64,000 nt of DNA from Branchiostoma lanceolatum. Taxonomy: Eukaryota > Chordata > Leptocardii > Amphioxiformes > Branchiostomatidae. A program made the position numbers and the translations under genes. The notes beneath the pieces were generated by a model. It was not told where the DNA came from and searched no databases. It saw nothing but the letters and a program-made list of their open reading frames with translations. The stretch is from positions 22,720,474 to 22,784,473 of the forward strand of contig NC_089724.1 in the NCBI RefSeq assembly GCF_035083965.1. The letters run 5' to 3'. Below are positions 52,601-63,908 of the stretch, piece by piece. Every line of letters starts with the position of its first letter. The first letter of the stretch is position 1.

Positions 52601-53237
52601 AGGCTTTTAGCCTATTTACTTTTGTTTTGTTTTGCAATATACAATCATATGTACGTGTAGTTATAGAGTCATGCAGTATGGAGAATGTTAACCTGTCAAG
52701 CGCAATGTGCAGAAAGCACAATGTCTTCTCCTGAACCCTATGGGGTAATGTCAAAGCTGACCTTGCTGCATGTATCAACTTCAAGAATCAAGCATGCGAA
52801 GACACAAGTTTGTACACCAGAGCTGTAACAGCAGCAGCACTGAGATTTTATTTCATAGTATCAGATGAATCATGAATGCTTCTTTTCTAATCTGCAACAT
52901 ATTAGACTTTACTTAAAGCTGCATTTGGGACAACAACATCAGCATACACATGTATCATATGAGTGAACTATGGGTGAAACAAAAATGTATATCTGATCTA
53001 TATTGTACCTTTGGCATGACATTAAATGAAAATCAGTAACTTGTTTATCATACTTGGATAAAACGTTGAAACTATGGGAACCTATCCAACACAAGGTTTT
53101 GGATTTATTTTAGACTTAAACAAGTAAAGGCCTTGTCTGAGAAGGAGTTGCATTAAAATGAGATGTTAAGTTGCAGTAAGAGAAGGCAGGTGATATTCAG
53201 ATGCTGCCGTGATGTTCCAGCTGTGCTGGTGAAGTAT
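49654..53237. other. Convergent 3' flanks of ATP10 and the ammonium transporter
   Basis: No coding gene is supported. A plus-strand AATAAA near 51315 could end ATP10 transcripts, and a minus-strand AATAAA near 53104 could end the transporter. The segment 50580-51240 holds degenerate repeats of a GTTGCCATGA-type word. Short tandem repeats occur at 52271-52381. Confidence 0.5.
52271..52381 (+). repeat. Three diverged tandem copies of a 36- to 40-bp unit
   Basis: The phrase GAAATGTGAACAGGTTTTGA recurs three times with substitutions. Confidence 0.8.
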
Positions 53238-56200
53238 CTACACCATGCTGTCCCTGATGATAGATGCTCCCTGGGCACTGATGACTACATCAGTCTGGCT
53301 TCTTGCCTCAGAAAATGCAGAGGAGACACTCCTCTTTGCCTCTGTCTGCACATGCTCACCTTAAGAAGAAGTCAAAAGAATAAGAAAAGTTAGTGGACAG
53401 GGCCTAGGGCTAAAAGGTTTTGTTAGATACATTGTACTTGTAAAGTGATGTGTGATGTGTTATTTATTATTCCCTGAACCATTTAAAAGCGTACATTTTC
53501 CACAGTTCCCATCAACATACATTTGTACAGCATCTTTGCTGACAGACAATGCCTAAAGCGCCATGGTTTACTTCACAGTTGGTGGTCACAGGGTTTCATG
53601 CGTCATCTTTTTTGGGGGTGTTCAATCTTTTTTTGGTTTTGTCATGCAATTTTCCACCCCAATTATATGGACTGTCTCTTTCACAGAAGAATGACAGTGT
53701 GTTTTGACATCCATTTGAGATGTGACCAACATGACGATCTATATACAACATTGTGACAGAATTCATAATAACAGCAGTGTGCTGAGAATGTGTGGGTAGG
53801 TATAGGATATCAGTACTTACCCTCTTCATGATGATGATGGAAGACATCATGGAAAAAGCCATGGTGACTATGCTGGGCCAGCTCCTGCTCGTGAATCCGC
53901 ACGGCTTCCTCGTGCTCAAGCTTCTCCTGGTGTGACCGCAGCAGCTTAGCCTTGTCAAGGACTGGGAAGGGACATGCAGAAGGTTTCAGTTATTAGGCAG
54001 AGGCAGCAAGGAATATTTTTATTAGGTATGTATTTTGTCCATAAGCCTGAATTTCTCAAAAGACACTTTTGATGTTAGTCCAATCCAAGATCAGACCAAG
54101 GAGGTTAAAATCATCAACCTTGATCAGACCAGCACTATAACAGTGAAACAGGCCTCAAGCAACAGAATTTACAGAGTAACAAGATTTCAAGGAAAATGGG
54201 ACAAGCGGGATATTTACTGGTGAAGATGGTGAAAGTGATCACAGCAGTAAATGCAATGATGGCCACAAGTCCAGCCAGATTGACTCCCAGTTGATGCCAG
54301 GCATCGTACTGTCCAGCATAGCCGCAGTAAAAGATACCATTGTCCTTGTCCATGAAGGGGCAAAGAAGAACACCCCATATTCCAGGTGCGAGGTGCACTG
54401 TGAGAAGATACAAGGTACAATTGAGTTCACAGCCAGTATATGGTATTCTCCAAGCAGAGGTTGTAGTCGAGTGGGGTAGTAGTGGCCGGGGTTTTTTACG
54501 TAACATTACGGGAGGCAGACCTAAAAAAACCCGGCCACTACTACCCCACTTGACCGAATCCTCTGCTTGGAGAATAAGTATATGGTCCATATGGCAACCA
54601 TTTGATCGGTATCAATGTCAATTGACAACATTTGCACAAATAGATCTCAGTCATTCTAGAACGATCCAATTGCCCTGGCTCACATACACTGTGTATCATG
54701 CATGATTCCTATCAATAAATCAATAGCCAGATCAAAGTAATGTAAAAGGGTCCCAAGCCCAAGTAACTGTTGTATTGTCTGCAACATAAGAGCAATTGTC
54801 TAACCTGCAGTGGCATCAACAGGATCCTCAATGGAAGTAAACTTGTGCAGGCTGATGGACCACAGGCAGTGGATAATGGCACCAGAGGATCCAATGATCA
54901 GAGCACCATAAGTAGTCGCAACATTGGCAGAAGCACAGACTGCCACCTAGACAAAACACAGGGTCATTTTTTCACTGTGAATAGGCAAGGCGGCTTGAGA
55001 AAATCATGTCCTTGATCAAAAAAGACTATACTCAAATTAAAACAGTCTACCCTGTGAGCAACATGTACATTTACTAACTGTATTGGCACATCTGAATACA
55101 AAATGAGCTTACAGTTCCTCCCAGGCATCCATTCACCACAATGCACAGCACATAGTAGTCATTGATCTTCTTGTGAACCAGGCGCTCAAACAGAATGGTG
55201 GCTAGACCACCGGATGCACAGGCCAGCCCAGTGTTCATAACTGCACGGGCCACCGCACCAGAGTCTCCAGCTGAAGACATTGCACCCTGCGAACTACCAT
55301 TGAAGGCGAAGAATCCGACCATCAGGATAAAGAAACCTGTGAAAAACAAAGTACATCACGAATAAAGAAAACAATCAAACCTTTGTTTCTATAATACTAT
55401 ACCTAACATCTCATAACCTATACAATTACAAAGCTGATACAGTGTAAGGTGACTGAGGCTGCATCTGGTTACTTGGATTTGCCAAATGCCTCCTAAGCCT
55501 TCCTATTAGTCTCCAAAGCATTTCAGAATCAGTAATCATGACTGGTTCTATCTATCTACAGGAAAGATTCAGGATGGGTGATTGGTGCGTTTCTTACCCA
55601 AGGTGACCAGGGCTGGAGCAGACTCGGAGATGGCATGGTCTTCAACATCCTTGGCCAACTTTCTGCGGCCCAGTACAATGGCCCCCATTAGGGCAGCTGT
55701 CCCTCCACAAGCGTGCACCACACCACTTCCGGCAAAGTCCTGAGAAATTCATGAAGAGCATGATACCTCGGCATGTTAGTCTATGTGTGAAAAAAATTTC
55801 AAATTAATTCTGTAATTTTAAGTCACACCACTTTTTAAATGTTAAAATATAAACGCTAATAAAAAAACGTCATCATACCATTACATTTTACATCTAATCA
55901 AAAAAGGAGCACCGACCAGTTCACCCATAACACCTGAACCAGTTCTTTCACTCTACATTTGAGTCACATGAGTTGCAGAGTTTTCTTTGATGTTTCCTCT
56001 ATCATTCAGTTGTTATCATGGCAACTTGCCATGATAACAACTGAATGATAGGCCAACAATCCTTGTTGCTTACCTGGTAGGCAAGACCATACAAATCAGA
56101 GTTGAGCCAGCCATAGCCACTCCACGTCCAGTGAACAACAGTTGGGTACACAAGGCCGGTGATGATAAAAGAGTAGACCAGGTACCCGTGGTATGAGGCG

Positions 56201-57102
56201 CGACCAACCATAGCCCCAGACACGATAGCAGTGGCGGTGGCGGCAAATGAGTACTGGAAGAATACCCAGGTCAGTGCGTCATCGTTCTCAAGGTCGCTCA
56301 GGGCGAAGTGTACTGTACCCATGTATCCGCCAGTTGTTGGGCCAAACGCCACACCATATCCAAAGAAGAAGTAGCCTGCAGTACCAACACCTATGGAGAC
56401 AAGCCAACAACCCTGTTGGTGTTGTAACAAATTGTTACACCATGGGATGGACATGCAATACAGCATGATACTGCTCTTAAATCATACTCGTATCTGCAAT
56501 GGTAAAATGTTGCTCAAACTATGGAACATAATGATGAATCCTGTTAATCCTGCCCCACTGAGATGTGTGAGGTGTGTTGCCCCAAAGTTTTGAGGTCTAA
56601 TAGACATGCAGTGTGCATATAATTTTAAGTTCTCTTGTGCTTTATCTTTTATTTTATTCTGTATTTTGAAGTTTTGCCAGTATTTTCTTTTTTTACGCAA
56701 CTTGCCTCAACAAGGAGGCCAAATCTGAAAAAAGACACATAACAGCAACAAGAGAAAGAGGAGACCAGATTATTACTTATTTGTCCCTGACTATTCGAGG
56801 TCAACGACCTACAGGTTTCATAATTGAACTTGTCAAAGGCTGTTCAAAAATGTTACAGCGAAGACATGCTACTTACAAACGTCCATGACGTTGTTGAGCA
56901 GGATGGCGTAGACGTTGGCGACCTTGACCGAGCCGACTTCCAACAGGGCGAAGCCTGCCTGCATGGTCATGATGAGGCAGCCACATAGGATGAGTAGCAG
57001 TGTGTCCAAGCTCACGGAGTACACACCTAGCGTAGCGCTGATCTCTTCGATTGCCGCCTCTGTGGCGTTCATCCGCCCGTCAAGAGTTTCAAGTGTCGCC
57101 AT
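53238..57102 (-). CDS. Ammonium transporter (Amt family)
   Basis: Eight exons: 57102-56877, 56390-56074, 55739-55598, 55336-55113, 54946-54805, 54397-54218, 53961-53821, 53359-53238 (stop TAG). They total 497 residues, normal for eukaryotic Amt1-like proteins. It has the Amt signature DFAGSGVVHACGG, whose His corresponds to the first pore histidine of the AmtB family, and MQAGFALLEVGSV near the first membrane segment. Hydrophobic segments continue to about residue 410. The protein moves ammonium across the plasma membrane, usually as a trimer. The cytosolic tail (exons 7 and 8) has HSHHGFFHDVFHHHH. The last exon is chosen because its 3' splice site follows a long pyrimidine tract and it stays in phase to a stop; without it, exon 7 would read through to TGA near 53810. 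Confidence 0.95.
54097..54122. repeat. Micro-palindromic insertion, copy 7 (26 bp)
   Basis: It starts CAAGGAGGTT and ends AACCTTG. An exact 7-bp repeat ATCAGAC flanks it at 54090-54096 and 54123-54129. It lies in an intron of the ammonium transporter. Confidence 0.8.
54444..54576. mobile_element. MULE-like MITE in an ammonium transporter intron
   Basis: The 133-bp element is almost entirely two inverted repeats of about 55 bp starting TATTCTCCAAGCAGAGG. Both arms share GTGGGGTAGTAGTGGCCGGG. An exact 9-bp duplication AGTATATGG flanks it (54435-54443 and 54577-54585). Nine-bp duplications and long inverted repeats suggest the Mutator superfamily. Confidence 0.85.
56001..56049. repeat. Perfect 24-bp-arm palindrome with one-base centre
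   Basis: The arms match exactly around a single C. Each arm starts or ends with ATCATTCAGTTG or its complement. It lies 25 bp downstream, in transcript sense, of the 5' splice site at 56073 in the ammonium transporter. Confidence 0.85.
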
Positions 57103-58701
57103 GGTGGGAAAATAGCCCTCCGACCGTCAAAGGAAACCTTTCAGTACATGAAGGATACTATTTCAAGTTGGTTGTTTGGCAAGATCTGAACCGTTACAGC
57201 ACAAAGAGCATAAAGGTAAAATTGTCGAATGGGTTCTTATTTACAACGGTTGACTACGCTGTCGTCATGGAAACATGGCATCTAGATTGTGACGAATCTT
57301 TTTAAATGGCAGAAAACAATACCATATTTGGAAGAAGTTGAGTTGTCCTCAGTTGACCCTGACACATGAATCCTTGTTTTTCTGGCTTTCATATGATAGT
57401 TTATCAGTCTTATATTTGAATGTTTTTCAGAACATCTATTTAATCAAAACTGCAAAACTTGAGCTATTAGTTTGAAGAACTTTCCAAACGCCGGTTGAAA
57501 GTTGCAACATTACGCCTGACCTCGCCTGACCCCACCCCCGCGGCTCAAAAATGGAACGGGCCGCCTGGGTTCCATAGTTCAAACGCAGGTGTTCGAAAGC
57601 TTCAAATTTGACGATGTCATGATTTTTAAAAGATTAGGTACACTTATGTAACACCAGGACGACAAAAAGTCAATTCTCTGGTCATTCGTTTACAGAGCAA
57701 CAGAATCAGCACCATCCTATTACATTGTGCCATTCAGGGAGAATGCTAGAAACCGTTTCATGCGCCACACAGCTGTTGTTTTTTGCAGAGTAGAATAGAA
57801 TAGATTCGTGTTCGATCTCGTTTTCAGCGTGGCCAAAGAGTCCCAAACAAAATTGTTCTTTCAAGTTTTTGTTTACGTTCTTGAGGTGTCCATTTTGTGA
57901 TGGTTTTACAAACTAAGCGCGTCGCGTGTGGACTGTTTCTGCGCTGATAACCATGTTACGTCAGAAATGTGAAATGATGAAACAAATATGTTGAAAAGTA
58001 GTGGTAATGAATGTCGATAAAATGAGGATTTGTTCATCTGTGCAGAATGTTTTACATTTTATAGCCAAATCGCTCTTTAAATCAGTGATGTCTATAACGT
58101 TAACGTAGACATTTTCTTTAGGTGCACACAGCATGTCGCACTCGCGTCAACATGAGGAACTGTTGATAAACGTTAGTATGGCCTTTCGACTTTTACCTGG
58201 GACAAAACTTTGAATGCTATAACGTTAGTGGTAACTGTTAGATAGCTGTTATAGGGTTTGCCATCATCGACAGCTCGTATCACATGCTACTGAGAAATTT
58301 CGCGTATCCACGAACATTGCCTCTATCCTGCTGTTGTCACAACACGCACGCGCACACGTACACACACACACGTACACACACACACGTACACACACACCTA
58401 CCCATTAACGTTACAACTAACTAACCTGTTCAGGAAAACCCCTTGCTATGCTTAGTTCTGTACTAAATAACTGATACCACGCACGGCAGATCTTGAAGTC
58501 ACTTTTAATGGAGCCACTCTCCACTTCTTTATTATGCTTTATTCTGAAACATTTATTGAATTAATTCCTGCAATGAAAGCTTACCGCTCACGACACGTCA
58601 ATTTAACCACGGTGATTTAACATTATGTTACTGAGAAATCAGTATTGTGACAAGTGTTGCGTGAGATGCGCTTTGCGTCTAAAACGCCGGCCGTTTTGTC
58701 T
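57103..58701. other. Intergenic region upstream of the ammonium transporter
   Basis: No gene was recognised. It holds the transporter 5' flank and, near 58700, the 3' UTR of the clamp-like gene. A CA-rich tandem repeat lies at 58340-58398. No TATA or CRE motif could be assigned. Confidence 0.5.
58340..58398 (+). repeat. CA-rich repeat with a 14-bp higher-order unit
   Basis: Repeats of ACACACACACGT and close variants, about four units. Confidence 0.9.
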
Positions 58702-61700
58702 CTACTGTGTGCTGTCCATGAAGAAGGTGATGTGACTGTGGTTCTCCAGCAGACCGTCGGCATCCTTCTTCAGCTGGTAGTGCAGAACTGTATGGGTGAT
58801 ATTTCAGAACACAAATGTCTCAAATTAGACTGCAGGTTTAAGTATAACTGATTAACACACGCACACACACACAAATATAACCGTTACACACAAGCAGGCC
58901 TGTCCCTAGTGCTGAATGCCATCCACACACAGGCAAGCAGACATGTCACAAGTTCTAGTGTTGAAAGCCATTCAGATACAGGCAAACAGACCTGTCCCTA
59001 ATGCTGAATGCTATCGGCACATAAACAAACAGACATATCCTTAGTGCTGAATGCCATCCACACAGGCAAACAGACATGTCCCTAGCGCTGAATGCCATCC
59101 ACACATAGACAGACAGACCTGTCCCTTGTGCTGAATGTCATTCACACAAATACGCACACATACACAATATCTCACGGATAAAAAATCATGTGTCTAGCGG
59201 TGTCTAATAGAGAGTCTGATAGACACATTGAACCTACCCAACGGCCCAGTGGGCGCGAGTCTCAGCGCGACCGTAGATGAGATCGCCTCTACCCTAGTGC
59301 TGCTGTACACCTTAGAAGTCACAAAGCCCCGGGGCGGAACATGACCGGTCAAGGACGCCTCCAACTTCACAGAAGGAAAAAAAACAAAAACAAGAAACAC
59401 CAAATATAAAACGTGCCGCCTAGAATGAGCAAACGTGTAGCGTTGGTTATTTCATGACCATGTCTCTCCGCGCTGTGTATAGACTTGGTATGATTGTTTT
59501 CCTGGGGACATGTTGTGAAACGTTATGTACGTACCTCCATACGGGGAGAGTGCCTGAACAGAAAGGAATGAGATCCTCCATTGTCTGTCACGGTGAAGTT
59601 CATGTCTTGCAGCGTGCAGGAGATGGTGAAATCCTTCCCCAACTAGGAATAAGGGCAACAATATTTAGATTTGGAAAAAATGGATGATAACGTTATATCA
59701 TAGGAGCGTGGCTGCTCAGTATCACCTACTCAGCGTCTTTGAGAAAAACGAAATTTCGTGCACAGCGATGTCATTATAGACGCTCGCTTTTACGGTAAAA
59801 TGTATTTGCTTTTGTCTAACATTCCATTAATAGGTTTGATATCAATTCTTTTCTGTCCCTACAGCGTTTTGAAGGAGCAGCGACGGAACGAGGAGATAGT
59901 GAGATATGCAGATACCAATACGCCCACACGTATACATACACATAGAGATAAGTGTACAAAACCCACCCAGTTGATTTGTTGCATCAGTGTGCGGAAGATC
60001 TTCGCCGTCATGGTCACCTCGCAGCTGTATGCCTCCTTCTCAGGCTGGAAAAAAAACGAAAACCAAGCTGGTACGAATGACTTAGTTTGGTCTGAAAACA
60101 TAAAACTCGTTCTATCTGATGAACGCGATGTAAGTACCACGAACGACCTGCCGTGAAAAGGCCACACGTACATATTAACACATAGGACCTACCGAGGTCC
60201 ACCTAAACTCCATAGGTTTTACCTGTGCACTGATATTGCCATTACAGTCAAGGCCAGTGGAGACTTTCATTCACCCTTTCACGTTAATGTTGGGTTGATA
60301 TTTGGCTAATTAATTGGTCATGATAACCTTGATCAGTAAACGTACCGGAACGGCCACTTCCTTCAGACTTGTTCCAATCTTGTCCATGTCACCGACAGCA
60401 TTCAGGCGCCCAACTAGAAAATACGACCAGATAAGCCAACAAAAAAAGAACTTACAAAAGCCCTAGAGATACATCACGGAGCTATGAGATCTCTGAATTC
60501 TTATTTGTTTCGAGTTTCCTTGAAAGTCACAAACCAGATAAGTTCTTACTCAATGTGTCTGCGTAGACCTCCATAGAGTACGGGCCGTCCTTCCCACCCT
60601 CCTTCTGACGGGTCACATTGAAAGTGGCGAACGAACAGACGTGGTAGTCTGCCGGGAACAGCTTACGTACGCTGGAGGGGAAAGAACATTATAATAATAG
60701 TCTTTATTGCATATTCCTGCCCAGAAGGGCTAAATGCACAGAGGACCACATGTGGCCTGTAAGAAACATAATGCAAAACATAAGTTGATGAAATGCTACA
60801 CTAACATTAAAATGAAAAACATAAAAAAACATGCAAACTGTGGGCTATTGCTAAACTAAATGATGGCCACCTATTAGTTTCTTCTCTCTTTCTGAAACAT
60901 TTGGAGATATGCTACATACTTTGTCTATTATATGTTCGTTCTTACATGGCATTAGGTATATAAAAGTGTCCTGCTTTGACATTTTTGTACATTTCCTGTC
61001 TAATTCTATTATCTTAAACAACGATTGCCGCCCATCTTTATATAAAGAACAATCAAGTAAAAAGTGGATTTCATTTTCAACATATAAATCGTCACAGAAT
61101 TCACATGTTCTTAGTGATAATTTATTGGCCTCCTCAATGCCTTACAATGCTAGAATATACTCCCATCTCACTTTTCGAGGTGCGCCCCCATGCGGAAGCC
61201 GTCACAGTGCTGGATGTCTGAGTACCGTGCCTTCAAGGCAGCCTGCATGAAAATAGACTCGTGCACGTCTTTAGTCTCCATGACGAATGCATTTTCGTCA
61301 CCTGTCGGTTTGAAACATCACAATATCCTCAACATAACTCTTTCAGAAGAAGTAAATGATGGTGGAGTTTTGGAGAAATATGATGATGATTTGCAATGAG
61401 AGATAAAATGTACATGTAGCTGGCAGAAATTTCCGCTTCGATTTCCGTGCTTTACAAGAAATCAAATGATTACTCATTATGTGATGAACTTTTTAAAACG
61501 GGATCATCAAACGATTTTCCGTTTTCGATTTGCTATAAAGCCGTTAGTTTCACAACCACGTATTTTGAAAGGATTAATATTTATCAAGCATGTCTGTTGA
61601 AACGGTTAAGACATTCACAGGAATAAAGCATGTTGAAAGAAGTAAGACATTTACACCGCAAGATCGCTTCCGAGTTGAAATCTTTTGCAGTCATGAGAAC

Positions 61701-63908
61701 TCGATCGATAGCTGTGACATCCAGGTCGGCGAACAGTGCTGAAGTCTTCAAGTCCTCAAGACGTGCATGTATGGAGAAGATCGACGTCAATCAAAGCAGG
61801 CCGAAGATCACATATACGTATTTGGTGCAAACTAGCAGGGTCACACATCTCGCAATAGCTTTTTTTTTAATACGGATACGTAAACGCATTGTTTTGGCGT
61901 AGCTCAAACCGCGACTAGAATTTTGATGACTTTAATATTTTCATGACTTTTGATTTGCATTTTATGTGTATTTTGAATAGCGACAAGAAGCTCATAGAAG
62001 CCATTTTCATATATTGATGTTTGGTATTTTGTTCCACATCCTTCTTCGATGCATCAGAACACTAGAACGGGTGGTCTATACATTTTGGGGGTTCTACATT
62101 GTAAATTCAAGATGCCGCCACAGTGCTCCGGGGCAGAAATCGAGATGGATCTATATCCAGATTTGTGTAGAATATTGTGAACATCATGTGTATCCAATTT
62201 GGGACTCTTAGACACATCTGCGCAATTGGTCTGACTTTTACCAGCTATGCCCCTGGACTAATATAAACTACGCACAAAAAGTTCGGAAACTTAACTTTGG
62301 TCGATCATATCTCCGTTGTTTCTTGAGCAATTTCAATGATTTATATGTCATTGAAAAGCTTTTGTGATTTTCTTTCCCATGATACTTAACTTATTATTGT
62401 TGTAAATTAATACAACGAGCACCAGACCTGCTTATGCGAGCGAGTTTCATAAAAAAAGTGCCCAAATTACCTTACTAATGTAAAACGCTCAATTCAGTAT
62501 TTTGTCTTCTGCTGGTAGCACGTGGCTTTTGTACGAGGGTAATATGGAACTTGAATCAACAAAACACATTAATATGAAAGCCAAGTGTAGTCTTCATCCA
62601 AAGAAAAAATGCGTAAAGGAGCCTCAGTTATGATGAGGGTGGCTTAATACTGAGTACACACGCCAAGCGCTGTCACCACAGCCCGGCACATCCTCCTCAT
62701 GCTTGTCATCAGTTTTGTTACGCGGTCCCTGGCTATTCTTCCACAAGGAGTCGTCGCAGGTCGACCAGTGTTGCTCTGTTGATCACAACTGCTTGCACAG
62801 CTCGCCCAAGCTGATCAGTGATCACAGAGTCTGAGACTGTGTTCAATTGTGTTGAGATCTGGGCTGCAGGAGGGGCATTCTATCCTCTGTATTCCTGCAT
62901 ACTGGAGGTGGTCTGAAATGACTCTCATTCTGTATGGACGTGCACTTTCATCTTGCAGAATGGCACCCAGTCTCATAATCATATTGCAGAGGTAAGGATC
63001 TTGGAAATGTGACTGGATGGAGGAAGCTGTCTCTTTATCGACACATCGAAGTTGCTTAGGATGATTAGCCTGTTTTTTCCGCTGGCAGTTAGCGTTGTAC
63101 TGCCTCACACTATAACACTGACCCCAACAAACAGTCAGTCAATCTGTGCAACAGTCAGCATAGGGTTCTCCTCGCCGCCCCAACACTTTCTTTTACCCAT
63201 CCAACAGTCGAAGTAAACCTTCTCTTATCTGTAGCTGTGAACATAACATTTCACCACACACTGTTCCATTCACGATTTGGACGACACCACCACTAATGGG
63301 TTTGGCGCTGCGCTAGGTGTTTGACACTATTATGGAAATTTGGGCACTTTTTTTCTACAACCCACTCGTGTAAGCAGGCCTGGTGCTCACTCCATCAGAT
63401 TGCAATTATAATGAGTAGGGTATCATAGGAAAGGAAATTACACAGGCTTTCCAACGATACATAATACATTGAAATTGATAAAAAAAACAATGGAAATATG
63501 ATCAATCAAAGTAAAGTTTCCAAACTTTTTGTGCGTAGTTTATATGCACAATGTATATACATTGTGTACCTTCATAAAAGCGTCCTTCTCGATCGCACCA
63601 AGGTCCTTCCCTTTTTTCTGTGAACCGGAAAAAACATGAATACCTAGCTTAGAAATTCCTGTTTGCTGGTTCAAATGAAAGACAGAGAGTAAGAAACGCC
63701 GATATGAAGTATTTGGATCATGTGCATCATAGAATTTTACGAACGTTTTCTTTAGTGTTAAATGAACCGCGCACACTGGGTCCTTAGTTTTTTTCTGAAC
63801 ACCTGTACCTGTTTCGAAAGAAACTTTAATTTGACGAGTGTTCACAATACCCACCATGTTATCCATGATAGTCTTCATCAAGTTCATGAGGTCGGATCGG
63901 CCGGACAT
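58702..63908 (-). CDS. Divergent PCNA-like sliding clamp protein
   Basis: Ten exons fit in phase: 63908-63855, 63617-63570, 61754-61655, 61301-61172, 60671-60550, 60413-60346, 60044-59967, 59642-59535, 59364-59238, 58787-58702 (stop TAG), coding 306 residues. Residues 42-306 align end to end with the two-domain PCNA fold. The domain starts FADLDVTAIDRVL. HCDGFRMGAHL lies where PCNA has its conserved CDRN...L. A connecting loop ends VPPEKEAYSCEVTM (PCNA: PEQEYSC). FTISCTLQDMNF follows (PCNA: VISCAKDGVKF). SSTVALRL and VLHYQLKKDADGLL match the last strands. Identity looks very low overall. The lysine ubiquitinated in PCNA (K164) is Leu211 here. There is an extra N-terminus of about 40 residues. 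The 3' splice site of exon 3 could instead be at 61745. An in-frame upstream exon beyond the window is possible. No known gene name fits. Confidence 0.75.
58896..59157 (+). repeat. Minisatellite filling the last intron of the clamp-like gene
   Basis: About six copies of a 40- to 48-bp unit containing GTCCCTAGTGCTGAATGCCA, with substitutions and length changes. They take up most of the intron between exons 59364-59238 and 58787-58702. Confidence 0.9.
60690..61120 (-). mobile_element. LINE 3' fragment in a clamp-like gene intron
   Basis: The minus strand reads CEFCDDLYVENEIHFLLDC, a C-x2-C-x9-H-x4-C knuckle found at the C-terminus of some animal LINE ORF2 proteins, followed by SLYKDGRQSLF. The rest of the element is missing. 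Confidence 0.65.
62266..63539 (-). mobile_element. Degenerate Tc1/mariner transposon
   Basis: The 1,274-bp element is flanked by TA (62264-62265 and 63540-63541). Its inverted repeats of about 50 bp start AACTACGCACAAAAAGTT at both ends with a few mismatches. It sits in the clamp-like gene intron between exons 63617-63570 and 61754-61655. Size and ends are typical of the superfamily. Confidence 0.9.
62708..63180 (-). pseudogene. Tc1-like transposase remnant
   Basis: Pieces of the catalytic domain are readable in different frames: a piece with GRRGEPYADCC near 63170, a run to RPYRMRVISDHLQYAGIQ and CPSCSPDLNTIEH, then after a frameshift near 62815 a piece with LVDLRRLLVEEWPG. In-frame stops separate the first two pieces, so it cannot code an active transposase. 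Confidence 0.85.

Noticed and set aside
58896..59157. CRISPR-like array
   Set aside because: The units are contiguous, diverged minisatellite copies without unique spacers, in an animal intron.
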